DNA from: Serinus canaria | Lineage: Eukaryota > Chordata > Aves > Passeriformes > Fringillidae | Direction: 5' to 3' | Length of the DNA: 64,000 nt | NCBI RefSeq assembly: GCF_022539315.1 | Contig: NC_066313.1 | Coordinates: 72,419,934 to 72,483,933, forward strand | In this document: piece by piece, positions 54,404-64,000 of the stretch | Numbering within the stretch: position 1 is the stretch's first letter | Layout: every line of letters starts with the position of its first letter | Notes under the pieces: model-generated | The model's database searches: none | Seen by the model: the letters and a program-made list of their open reading frames with translations, nothing else | What the model was told of the DNA's origin: nothing | Program-made: the position numbers and the translations under genes

Positions 54404-54434
54404 TGCTAACTTGCATAATATATCTTGTCTTCAG
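54404..54434 (+). promoter_or_regulatory. GPC5: Branch point and 3' splice acceptor of the GPC5 exon
   Basis: TGCTAAC at 54404-54410 is a near-ideal branch-point sequence. The likely branch adenosine at 54409 lies 25 nt before the end of the acceptor AG at 54433-54434. The short pyrimidine-rich stretch TCTTGTCTTCAG precedes the exon. A second AG nine bases later (TTGCAG, ending at 54443) could in principle serve as an alternative in-frame acceptor that removes three codons. Confidence 0.8.
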
Positions 54435-54597
54435 CTGTTGCAGGGCAAATCATTTCCAAAACCTGACAAATGGGATCTCCAACAAACAGGAAGTGGTGGA
54501 GGTGTAGATGAACAAATCAGTGGTGATTGTGATGATGAAGATGGTTGTGGAGGATCTGGAAGTGGAGAATTCAAAAGAGTCCTGAAAATTACAGATC
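54435..54597 (+). CDS. GPC5: Glypican-5 exon (penultimate, GAG-attachment region), internal exon
   Basis: Glypican-5 is a GPI-anchored heparan/chondroitin sulfate proteoglycan of the outer cell surface that modulates growth-factor signalling such as Hedgehog and Wnt. The exon reads 54 codons plus one base, starting at LLQGKSFPKPDKW and ending at KRVLKITD. Visible features are SG dipeptides at residues 20-21, 41-42 and 43-44, the contexts used for glycosaminoglycan attachment, and an acidic stretch at residues 31-36 (CDDEDGC). From memory, human GPC5 has a nearly identical stretch (SGDCDDEDGCGGSGSGE followed by KRTLKITD) just before its last exon, which encodes the GPI-signal tail. The other glypicans have different sequence here, so GPC5 is preferred over GPC3 or GPC6. 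The start follows an AG acceptor (phase 0) and the end precedes GTAAGT (phase 1). The frame runs through 163 bp without a stop. The flanking exons lie outside the window. Identity is by recognition, not alignment. Confidence 0.92.
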
Positions 54598-54603
54598 GTA
54601 AGT
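54598..54603 (+). promoter_or_regulatory. GPC5: 5' splice donor of the GPC5 exon
   Basis: GTAAGT directly follows ...ACAGATC and matches the vertebrate donor consensus at every intronic position from +1 to +6. The intron is phase 1. The last exonic base is C where consensus prefers G, so the exon side is weaker than the intron side. Confidence 0.85.
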
Positions 54604-57600
54604 CCATGATTCTGTTTCTTTCATGCATTTAAAGAGTGAATTGTTATGCTTTCCTCTAATGTATGCAACTTAATTTTTTCAGAAAAAATGTGCAAACTCC
54701 CCTGTGTAGTGCTCCATGATTTACAGGAATAGGCCTGTAATTATAGGATTTCTCTGAGCACAGTATCAGTGAGTATCAGTTTTATCATAACACATGGTAT
54801 TGGCACAATATAGACTTAACACAGTATTTTAGTCAAATAGTAGGCATAAAGTGGCATGTCCCTCTGAGTTATTACATCAACAGAGGAGATTTAGTAGTTA
54901 AAAAGAGAAACTGTACTAATTTTTCATGAAACAATGGCAAACCATGAGGTTTGGTGGAGGTAGTTGCATTTCATGGAAAACTATTGGAACCAATGTATTA
55001 AAGCAGTCAACAATGATGCCACTGCTGTTTCTTATTCATCTTTCCACTTTTCTTACAGTCTTGTTTTTATGCAGTTTGGGGTTTTATTTGGTTGCATTGT
55101 ATTTTTGTTTTGTTATTCTCTGAATAATTTTCATTAAAAATCCTTTGGCTATGCACTTGATAGGCATAGAACTCCAACCATAACCAAAGTTACTACTTCT
55201 CTGAATCAGGACATTTTTCAGCATGTCTTATTTCTCTTCCCAGTTTAGAAACACAGGCAGAGATGATGGCAATAGATGAATTTTTTAATCTAAATTCTAT
55301 TTCTCCATTTTGATTTTTTTCCTGCATTTTGGGGCATCCTATATGTTATAGAATATTAAATTCACTGAATTTGAGGGTGTTGCATTTTTCAGGTTTAGAT
55401 GTGAACCCCAGGTCCTTTTTGACTTGACAGGAAAGAGGCAATTAAAACTGTCGCTCTAGAGAACATGGTTTCCCATTTCTTTTTGAACTGCTGGAAAAAT
55501 GTGGCAGAACATTTTGGGGCATGCCTTAATTCAGTTTGGAATCAGCCTAAGATCTTCTTGCCCTGACATTTAATCTATACATTTTCAAGTCCTACTAGAA
55601 GTCTAGATGGGATTTTGAGCAATATCCAAAAAAGTCTGGAAACTTACTTCCTTAGCATGCCCTTGGAGGTTTAACTTTGGAAAAAGAAGTTAGGAGTTCA
55701 AATATTTAAAACCAGATGTTCTTTGTAATACAGTATATATCTTATATCTATTTGATAATGACACACTGTGGTATTGAAGTACTGTAAAATAGTCTTAGAA
55801 TGTGACTAGAGCTATTAAGAAAGTATTAAATGACAAAGGAATTTCAAGAACAGTATATTTCATTTCACTCCCTTCTACTGCATTAGAATTTTCTTAATAT
55901 TGATATATTTAGTGCAATCTTTTCAAAATGTCAAAATTATAATTAGCCTTCATATCCTCTTTATACTACATCTTCTAAATTGCTAGAATTATAAGCTGTG
56001 TGCTAGGCATAGTGAAATTTTCATGTAATTCTATTTCATTTGAACATTTTCTAAGATATTATAGAACAAAAATCTGAACCCATACTGTTTGATATTTTGA
56101 CTTGTGCATAAATCTTGAGCTACTAATACCTTCCATGAGCTGTTGTGATTTCATGGATTTATGCTGACATGCATTTCCTTTTTGGAATTTGTCTTAAAAT
56201 TGTCTTTAATCTGTACCAGAAAGTCCTACCTTGTTCTGGGTAGTCAGATATGGGCTGTCCAACAGAACAGTTAAAACATTCAATTGTGTAGAATTTTATT
56301 ACAATATAGATTAAGATTTTTTTTTCTGTAATCACTTGTGTCTTTAAGTATAGGTTAAAGTGTATGTTTAAGATAGATGAAACAGGTGTTTGAAAAATTC
56401 TTCTATTGCATCACTGTGATATATGAGTAGGACTTCAGGAATTTAAATTTAAAGTGAAAACCATTCTATTTTAGTAAGAAAACAAAATTGTCTTCTCAAG
56501 ATTTAAGATTTTATGTAAGGAACTAGAATTGAAAAAAATATAAACATAATAAGAATTTAGGCTTATATTTTTAATATCTATAGTTTACAAGTACTTTTGC
56601 AATATATATAATTTTGTGTAATTTTCTTAGCTATGGATCACTGGTATCAATCAAAAGCTAAGTAAGATTTTAAACTCTGTTTTTTTAAAAGAAGAGTTAA
56701 ATTCACTATGATGATATTGCTTACAGTTACCTAAAAAAATATGTCTGAATTTCAGGCAAGCCTACAAGTTTACCACAGTAAATTTGATCCTCAACATTAG
56801 CTTTTCTACAGAGCCACAAATTTAGTATCATTTTTCCTTATCAAAAAACTTTCTGCATTCTTTTACTTGTGGACAACTTTGCTTTCTCTCATAGCTGGAC
56901 AGGAAAGAAAAAGGGATTGCTATGTATTTTTTTCCATAGTTTAATCTAGAGGTCCGAGCCATAGCCTGGGCTCTCTTTTTGGTAGCTTCTGCAGGCATTT
57001 TCACCAAGGAGATAATCCTGTGTGCAACAAACCAATGATCTTAAAAAGCTATTAAAGGATGATACAGAACCAGCCCCTTTTATTACATTGCTGTGCACAA
57101 AAATAAAGTATAAAGACACATCCACCTTTATTTTGGCCATGTCATTGCCTTTTGGATGTGTGTTTGATATTCAGACCCAGAAGAAACAGAGGGGAAGGGA
57201 GGGGATATACTTTTGCCAAACAAACTTGTACAAATTTTATGTGTACAGGTAGCTTGTGAAGTGAAAGGTTCCTTGTTTCCACATTCAGTGCTGGAGATGT
57301 AAGAATTTATTTCATTTGGTGCTGAAGACTGACAAATGTGTGGTGACAGCCTTTGGGCTTTAGAAGGCCAGTGAAGAGATCTGGTATTTGTAATACAGAA
57401 AAGATAGCCTTGCATTACAAAAATGTTTTAAATGTGTTATATTTTTAAAAAATCAATTTTTTCCTATCAAACAGTCCAATCATTATATTATATTTAATGC
57501 TTCAAAGCGCCACAATTGTGCTGACTGGTTTGCTCTTTCAAAAGTACTTTTAATATACAGTAAATCGTGCAGGTATTTGAAGAAATGCAGGTACTGGAAA

Positions 57601-59177
57601 GGATAGTGTACTTTAAATGTATAAAATAAACAGTAGTATAAAGCCTTGACACTTCATTTGCTAGTTTTATTCTGCTCTAACCTGGGAGCTCCCACAGGAC
57701 TATTTCATGCGTCACAATGAATTACCTCTTTGAAACCCCCTGCGGAAGGCAGCAGTAATAACAACAAATACTTATCACCTGCACATTGATTTGAATCTGT
57801 TTTCAAATAGCTCTGTGAGGAGGGGCTAATCCCAATATCACTCCACTGAGGTTCTCAATACCATCTATCAAAATTCTCATAATACTTCTCGCAAGACCAC
57901 CGATTCACAGAAAAGTGCTCTACCACTTGTTTGTCGTTCTGTGCTCATTTTAACATGCAGCACACATGTTTCTACACTGCAGCCAGAGCTGTCCTTGGGA
58001 TCTCCCTGATCTCAGGGCTCAAATATGCAGAAATATCGAGGATATCTTTGTGCTCAAGATATACATGGCCAAACCTTGTCTCCCACATTTTTTTTTTTAA
58101 TCTCGCCTGATATTCATCCTCTTTGAAGAAAGAATTCTCCTAAATGTTTTATTTCTCAGGCTTCTTAATCTGTGGATTATTATTTTCTTGTTCAAATCAT
58201 GCTGGAGCCTTGAAAAAGGCTTTACATTGTGGTCTCTATATAAATAAACCAGTCTGTGTCTCTTGCCTGACATTATACTGCATTCTCAAGTATCAAATGT
58301 CCTTTCTTCTCTTTCTGCTTCTTCACCCACTTCAGTATAGTTGCTTTTCTCATTGTTAAATCTGATTCTGGTGGCATATTCTAGGAACAAAGCTACTTAA
58401 AGCTGGCAATAAAATCTCCATTATGATGTTTGCCATCTGTTAAATTCTTTTTAACTCTCATCTACATTCTGTTACCTCAGTAAAGTAAGAAATCCCTTAT
58501 GTCTGAGTAGGATTTCAGGTTTTATTTACACACAAGAGTATTCTTCCTAATTCCTAAATGTTAATGTGAGGTGTTATTCAGGTGTCTTTGGAAGGGCAAC
58601 ATGACTTCACTGTTCATCGTTCATTCAGTTCAGAACATCTCAATTCTATTAAAAATGAATAAGAAAAATAGAAGTTCTTGCTGTGAATGCCACGTTAGGT
58701 CTAAATATTGCAAAATTAATTTTTAACAATAACATTTTCATAGGCTAAATGAGAGGCTGGGAGATCTCACCTTTCTTTTTCACATAAAGACTATCACAAT
58801 CTGAGCTCTTTTCTCTCATAGCCTTTTCTTTTGTGCAGCTTTTTTGAAGAGAAAGGTTTATTGAAATTAGTACGTTCCCGTGAAAAATTTGCATTTCCAG
58901 AATTAGTAAATACTAAGCAAGAAGATACATATTGTGAACACATATGAAGTTCAAAGATTTTTCTGTGTGCATGATCAAGTGTTGGCACAAAAATACGTGA
59001 TGATTTAAATTATTGAAGCATAAACAAAGACAAAGGATGAACAAATTCCGAAGATTTCCACCAAAAAAAAACCCCCCAAAAATCCGAAAACCACTTTTGT
59101 GTCCTTAAGCATAGACTTTCACCAGCCAGTGAAGTCTGAGCAGGTAAAGTTGCCAGATGTACAACAACATGAAGCAC
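54604..59177. other. Intronic sequence downstream of the exon, nothing recognised
   Basis: Mostly AT-rich with stops in all frames. The stretch 57.64-58.08 kb is slightly richer in GC and contains several CpG dinucleotides (ATTTCATGCGTCACAATG, CCTGCGGAAGG, ATACTTCTCGC), and could be a conserved non-coding element or an old repeat. The final GPC5 exon was looked for and not seen. Confidence 0.5.
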
Positions 59178-59275
59178 TGTGGTGGGTTGACAGGTGCCAA
59201 GTGCCATCAAACTGCACAGCACTGTGGGGGCTGCTATGGGAAAAGGAACTCAAGCTCAGCCAGAACCAATACAAG
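59178..59275 (+). mobile_element. Fragment of an avian endogenous retrovirus LTR (5' end)
   Basis: TGTGGTGGGTTGACAGGTGC followed by CAAGTGCCATCAAACTGC resembles the 5' end of an avian LTR family that begins TGTGGTGGGTTGAC and continues with GCCAGGTGCCCACCAAA. Only about 100 bp can be followed before the similarity fades, so this is a truncated or internally deleted copy. The 3' edge is approximate. Confidence 0.5.
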
Positions 59276-59971
59276 CAGTGAGAAAAAACCAAAAGGATTC
59301 CACTGAAAATGCCTTGCAAACACTGAGAAAAGTTACAATACAACTTTTTTATGCAGTATTTTGCAAAAAGGTGTGACCTGCATAATGATAAAAAGTAAGT
59401 GACCTGCATTTGAAAAAAGTAAGACAATATTTCAATTTTTGATTGTTTTCTATTTGAAGAGTATCATCTCTCTCTCAGCACGCTGTCTCATGAGTCAACA
59501 TTTGTACTTTTTGAGTGATTAATTTAACCTGAGTAATGGACTGAAACTGTACTGTCAGGATGGATTGTTAATTCAAAAACAAATAAGGGGAAGGGTTATG
59601 TAAAATTTGCTGAGGGAATTTACACAGAGACAGAAATAAACTCAGATAATATAAAAATTCATATTTTACAACAGTGGGGTTTTTTTGCCTTGCATTAATA
59701 TGTTACATTGACATGAAGATTTTTATGACAGCAGCTATCACACACAAAGAAAGAAGCACAATTGCTCTTCAAAGGTTTTAAGTTATCATATAGTGTTTGA
59801 TGAGCACACTCACTGGTCTAAAACAGCACATCAGAGCAGTGCAATTATTACAAACAACCTGCATTTATAACATGAGGCTATATTTTGCTTGGAATTCCCT
59901 TATAATAATACCATTAATTCTGAAGTTACCAGAAATCTGGAGCCTTTTACTACATGTATTATTTCATTGAA

Positions 59972-60022
59972 CAAATGTATAAATATTTATAATGTACAAA
60001 TGTTCAAATGTATAAATATTTA
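59972..60022. repeat. 18-bp direct repeat (offset 33 bp)
   Basis: CAAATGTATAAATATTTA occurs identically at 59972-59989 and 60005-60022. The intervening bases include a further ACAAATGT, so the block looks like a partial tandem duplication. Confidence 0.9.
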
Positions 60023-60409
60023 CACTCAGCTGTTACCAGTAAACAAACTTCTGGCAAAGTGCTAATGTTTATTGCTTTCTCATCCATTCTGTAATATTTC
60101 CTGATGAAAACTAATAAGATATTAGGTGTCATAGCTACTTATCAGGATAAAGAATGTCCTAAATTTTTATTTCCAAAGCGGTAGAATCAAAGTAGCCAGT
60201 GCCAATCTTGGAAAAGTGCTATTGTACAGCACCTACCTGTTGAACAAATTCTGGTTTATTACTTATTACTAGTTTTTTAAAACTTCCAAAATCCCCCTCC
60301 TGCCTACTGCTTTATGCCTCCCAAACTTGAGGACAGAGAATATACACCAGCATGTCCTTCTCTGCTCTGGATTCTCCTGTGAAGAGAGGAAAAAAAAGAA
60401 CAAAAAATT

Positions 60410-60450
60410 ATATAATATTTATATATAAAATACTATATTTATATATAAAG
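60410..60450. repeat. AT-only patch with repeated ATTTATATATAAA
   Basis: ATTTATATATAAA occurs twice within about 40 bp of almost pure A/T sequence. Each copy is largely self-complementary, so it could form small cruciforms. TATA-box matches here have no other promoter support. Confidence 0.75.
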
Positions 60451-63400
60451 TTGTAGCACTTCAAGAGCTCCTTCTTGTAAATATCAGAGAAACACAGAAT
60501 ATGGCATTGTGTAGTAAAGGTATCATGAAGGTTGTGTATCATCTGGGCTGCTATGCTATACATCAGAATAAAGTTATCTTTGTGGAGATAGACACTTTAT
60601 GTGGTAATGGATTAATAAAAGAGTAATTTATCAGCATGGAGAATACTAAGGCTACAATTAACTGCTCTCCATGGATTTGTGCTTTTTCTTCTAACTTTTC
60701 ACAAGCATGGACATCCTTCAGGATATTTCCTTGGATAGAGAGAGGGGAGAAAAACCCCAAATTCTTGTGATTGGTCTTCTGGACATATAGAAATTTCAAA
60801 GCTTTCAATCAACAAGTTTCTTACTGATTAAATAATTAATACACCATTCCCTTATTTCACCTAAATTTTATGCCAAAAAGCACAGAAGCAATTACAGAGG
60901 TAAAGAAAGCCAAGTACAGATACAGCCCTTGCTCAAATTGACCTGACAGTGAATGTCAAGTTTCCTACTGTGGACTACAAGATTTAATTCTGAATGGTAC
61001 TCTTAAGAAAGGTGGAGAGTAAAAACACCTTCTGTGTGGAAGTTTTTGCCCTCCATAAGGCAAGGCTGTATTTCCTCTTTTGAAATGGGATGGTTTGTTT
61101 TGTGAGCTCTCTCATTTCCTGCTCCTCCTCTACAAAGATCTTTCAGACATATCTCAAACACAAACCACCAGCTAGAAACAAAATTTTGAGATGGGGAATA
61201 CAAACAGATTTTTTCTTGACTTATTTGTAAGGTTAAAAAAAGCCGACATTGAATTCTTTAAAATGTGTCAAGAACAATCATTAAGTGCCACTTCTTCTAG
61301 CTTAGCAAGAAAAGGTTAACCATATCCACTCCACAAACACAGAATAAACTGTGACTGTAAATGCAAATGGTTTATGTGATACCATAGAATTTGTGTTATT
61401 TACTAATCCAATCCCATGAAATGAGCCAGTGGCAAGCCAGCTAAGGCTAATCCTTCAAAAAGCTGTGTGTTATCTCAAGTGCATTGTTTCCTGCCTTTAC
61501 CTACTGTAAGTGTCTCCCTCAGGTGCAAAGACTGTTTAGTCATTTGGATAGAGTAGGAGATAACAATCAGGCTAGGTCTCTACAGCTGTGGTTAAAGCCA
61601 TTCAGCTGGCAGATAGTCTAAAACCAGAATAACCACTTCACCAATGTCTGACCTGAACTTAGGTGTATTGGGTTTTTTCCCTAAAACATCTTCTAAAGGT
61701 TTATGATTCATCCTGTTAACAGAGAAGAACTTTGAGAATTTCATCAAGGCAACGACTCTTAAAAAAATAACTGTACCATCTTTTATTTTCCATACTAGAC
61801 AATAAAATTCCTTATCTATTCTATATTAAGTTATGGACTATTTGTTTTTGCATGTGCATCTAATATGTGCACAATCAAGTCAAAATACACTGCTAGTTTA
61901 TGCAAAGTATGGTTAATTGGAAAATAATAAGGCTAATTTTTTAGGTTTGAAATCAGTTCTGATTGACTTTATTCTGAGTAGGCATCATTTCACTGACTTC
62001 ATATGAGTTTGTATTTTCCAGAGAGACCACATAATAAGTTTTGATGGAGTTAAAAAGTTCTAATTGTATTTTTCAAGTCATTACCTTCTTATAATACCAC
62101 TACTTCTGAAGTTAGCAGAAATACGTGTAACATTTAATAGAACCAACTTCAATATTATATTTTAATAATTTCTAATTAGTCATTGATTAAAATTCAATAA
62201 ATAAATAAATATTCATTATTTGTTAATGTGTTCTTTGAAATGTGTTTCATAATAATGTATTAGGGATATGAAGAAAAAAATTTTTATAACTCTTGATCCC
62301 TGTATTCTAACCACATTCACTGTTTTATCAAATACTTCCATTAATTCAGTGGGTGAGAATTCATAATGTTTTCCTTTATGCAAAACAAAAATGAGCAGGT
62401 GTTTTGCTGCAAAAATACATTCCTTTTAATTAATTGTATTTTAAATCAATCCCTTTCTCTGAGCCGTGATGTCTAATCCTCAAAGATGTGAGAGTTTTTT
62501 ACTTCAAATAAGCTCTCAAAAGTCAATGCATTTTAAAGAACAGACCTGAATACTCACCTTCATCTCCAGTTACCCTTATGACTGATTTTATTGTGCCTAG
62601 GAGATCTTTACATGAGAAATCCTTCATAATTTTGAAGTATTCTTTTTAAATCTGTCCATGTTTTAATTTTTTTTTTCCAGAAAGAGGGGAAGAGCTGCAT
62701 CTCTCTCTTGATGTTCCATTTCCAATACTGCCTGTGATAGATTTTATTGTCCACTATGGATGATTCTTTTACTCTTCCAGTTTTCTTCTACTCTACTGAC
62801 CAAAAGCCTCAAACTGAGTTGCCCTTTTTTTTTTCTTTTTGTAGAAATTAACTGGTTTTATTTCTTTGAGTGAGAGAATATATAAAGCTAACCTCTGTAG
62901 TTTGAAACTATTATCATATTCTAGTAACAATTCCTTTAAATGATCAGATTAACTACTTCAAGTTTAGAGTAAAAATGCTTCCTATTACCATCCAAAATCT
63001 AAACATGAATATTGGAGGACAGCTATAGCTTACTGTGAATTTCATTTTTTTCCTTAGAATGCAACCCTACTTACATAATGATAGACACAGTGACAGGATT
63101 TTTCTTCATGAGCTAAAAAATTTAGACTTCATTTATAGCCACTGTAAAGAAATTAACAAGCATCCCTGAAAATGAGTAAGCACATGAGGGCACAGCTCGT
63201 TAGGCCTACATTAAGTATGTCTGTTAAGATGAGACTTGTGCCCTACAATCCTTATTTCTCTCAACTGACTTTAAAAGGACAAGCTCCAGTAACTTAAGTA
63301 CAGATATCTAAAGTTAGTTAGAAAACACCTTCCCAAAGTTAGGTTCTTTTGCATTCACTCTGGTTCTGTTCAATATTGATTTTTATTTTTAGATAAGAGT

Positions 63401-64000
63401 TCATATCTTTAAATGTACTTCACAGTCTTATTGTCAGTATCACTAATTACTTCTTGCAATAAAAAATACAGGGGGTACTTGCAAATACAAATTATCAGAC
63501 CTGTAAAACAGAATTCACATTGCTCAAAGCTCTAGTTTGCTGGGAGAAGAAATCATTCCTATTCTCCATCATCTGTGATGTAGAAAATGGCTACTGGTGA
63601 AAAAAGAATTGGGAATGTCTGTAAATCCCATGGTGTGTTTTGGTATCAAACCTTCTTGGTATCTTTTTTACCTGTTTCTCCTTTTAGATTTTGAACACAA
63701 AAATAAATCTAAAACTACAACAACACAAAACTTTCATAGCCATTACCTGAATAAGAAATTACTTCACTGAATCAAAAAGGAATTGTAAAACACTACTTAT
63801 GAAAGAATCTGTCCTTTTTTAAAGTTGTGAATGATTTCAGACTGTTATCTTTCTATTTCTTAAACAGAATGTTACCATGATAAATGTCACACTTTGATTT
63901 ACTCCAAGGTGATTTATAGTCAAAGGTTGCTCTTTGGCCTGTCATGCATCTCCAGGCTTTATTATATTCTTTTAGAAAATCAAAGTGTGTGTGATCTCCT

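Larger units (their letters stand above)
1..54434 (+). other. GPC5: GPC5 intron upstream of the exon (partial; 5' end outside window)
   Basis: The stretch from the start of the window to the acceptor shows no second exon. No open frame in it reads as glypican sequence. It is AT-rich, with repeats listed separately. The intron is thus at least 54.4 kb here, in keeping with the very large GPC5 gene of other vertebrates. The assignment follows from the exon and the absence of any other gene, so a nested gene or non-coding transcript cannot be excluded from sequence alone. Confidence 0.8.
54598..64000 (+). other. GPC5: GPC5 intron downstream of the exon (partial; 3' end outside window)
   Basis: No reading frame resembling the last GPC5 exon (the GPI-anchor signal region) follows within the remaining 9.4 kb, so the last exon must lie beyond the window. 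The stretch holds an LTR fragment at 59178, an AT-rich direct repeat near 60.0 kb and short homopolymers. Otherwise I see nothing recognisable. Confidence 0.8.
59276..64000. other. Intronic sequence to the end of the window
   Basis: AT-rich, with a direct repeat at 59972 and a TATATAAA-rich patch at 60410-60450. No exon or named repeat family was recognised. Confidence 0.55.

Noticed and set aside
60410..60450. TATA-box matches
   Set aside because: They are part of an AT-only low-complexity patch with no other promoter element.
54598..64000. Search for the last GPC5 exon (GPI-signal region)
   Set aside because: No + strand frame resembles it, so it must lie beyond the window.
1..64000. CRISPR arrays, tRNA or rRNA genes, bacterial operons
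   Set aside because: No regularly spaced repeats with unique spacers, no cloverleaf-like conserved boxes and no ribosomal sequence were seen. The sequence is a vertebrate intron.

Overview
This window looks like vertebrate nuclear DNA, most likely from a bird and plausibly a songbird. It is AT-rich and has no operon-like or dense coding structure. Its recognisable repeats are the typical avian ones: 5'-truncated CR1 LINE copies whose 3' ends carry the ATTCTATGATTCTATG-type tail, and solo LTRs of avian endogenous retroviruses. The bird assignment rests on these repeat families as I remember them, not on a search.

I can support one protein-coding exon, at 54435-54597 on the + strand. Its 54 codons match the penultimate exon of glypican-5 (GPC5): the glycosaminoglycan-attachment region near the C-terminus, with SG dipeptides around an acidic CDDEDGC cluster. 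It has a good branch point, acceptor and donor. The rest of the window is therefore read as GPC5 intron: about 54.4 kb of the upstream intron and about 9.4 kb of the downstream intron. Neither the previous nor the next exon is visible. This fits GPC5 being an exceptionally long gene with very large introns.

Layout. 1-10.7 kb: intron with only short simple repeats. 10.68-11.26 kb: a solo-LTR-like element containing 16 perfect TTTAG units. 11.3-18.8 kb: intron with an A18/T48 pair and small hairpins. 18.85-19.89 kb: a 36-bp inverted repeat (2 mismatches) flanking about 1 kb that contains a minus-strand CR1 tail. 22.13-23.33 kb: the largest repeat, a decayed CR1 copy keeping part of its reverse transcriptase. 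23.3-40.5 kb: intron with microsatellites and two GC-richer blocks of unknown origin (27.9-28.6 and 39.1-39.75 kb). 40.55 kb: short CR1 tail. 42.3 kb: G-rich cluster. 46.25-46.45 kb: a short coding-like stretch on the minus strand. 49.15-49.68 kb: a well-preserved solo LTR. 53.83-54.15 kb: a CR1 tail ending 287 bp before the exon. 54.4-54.6 kb: the exon. 54.6-64 kb: intron with an LTR fragment at 59.18 kb and AT-rich repeats near 60 kb.

I found no CRISPR array, no tRNA or rRNA gene, no intact mobile element and no multi-gene system. The observations most worth checking are the long inverted repeat at 18.85/19.89 kb, the unexplained GC-richer blocks, the coding-like minus-strand stretch at 46.3 kb, and the G-rich tract at 42.3 kb.
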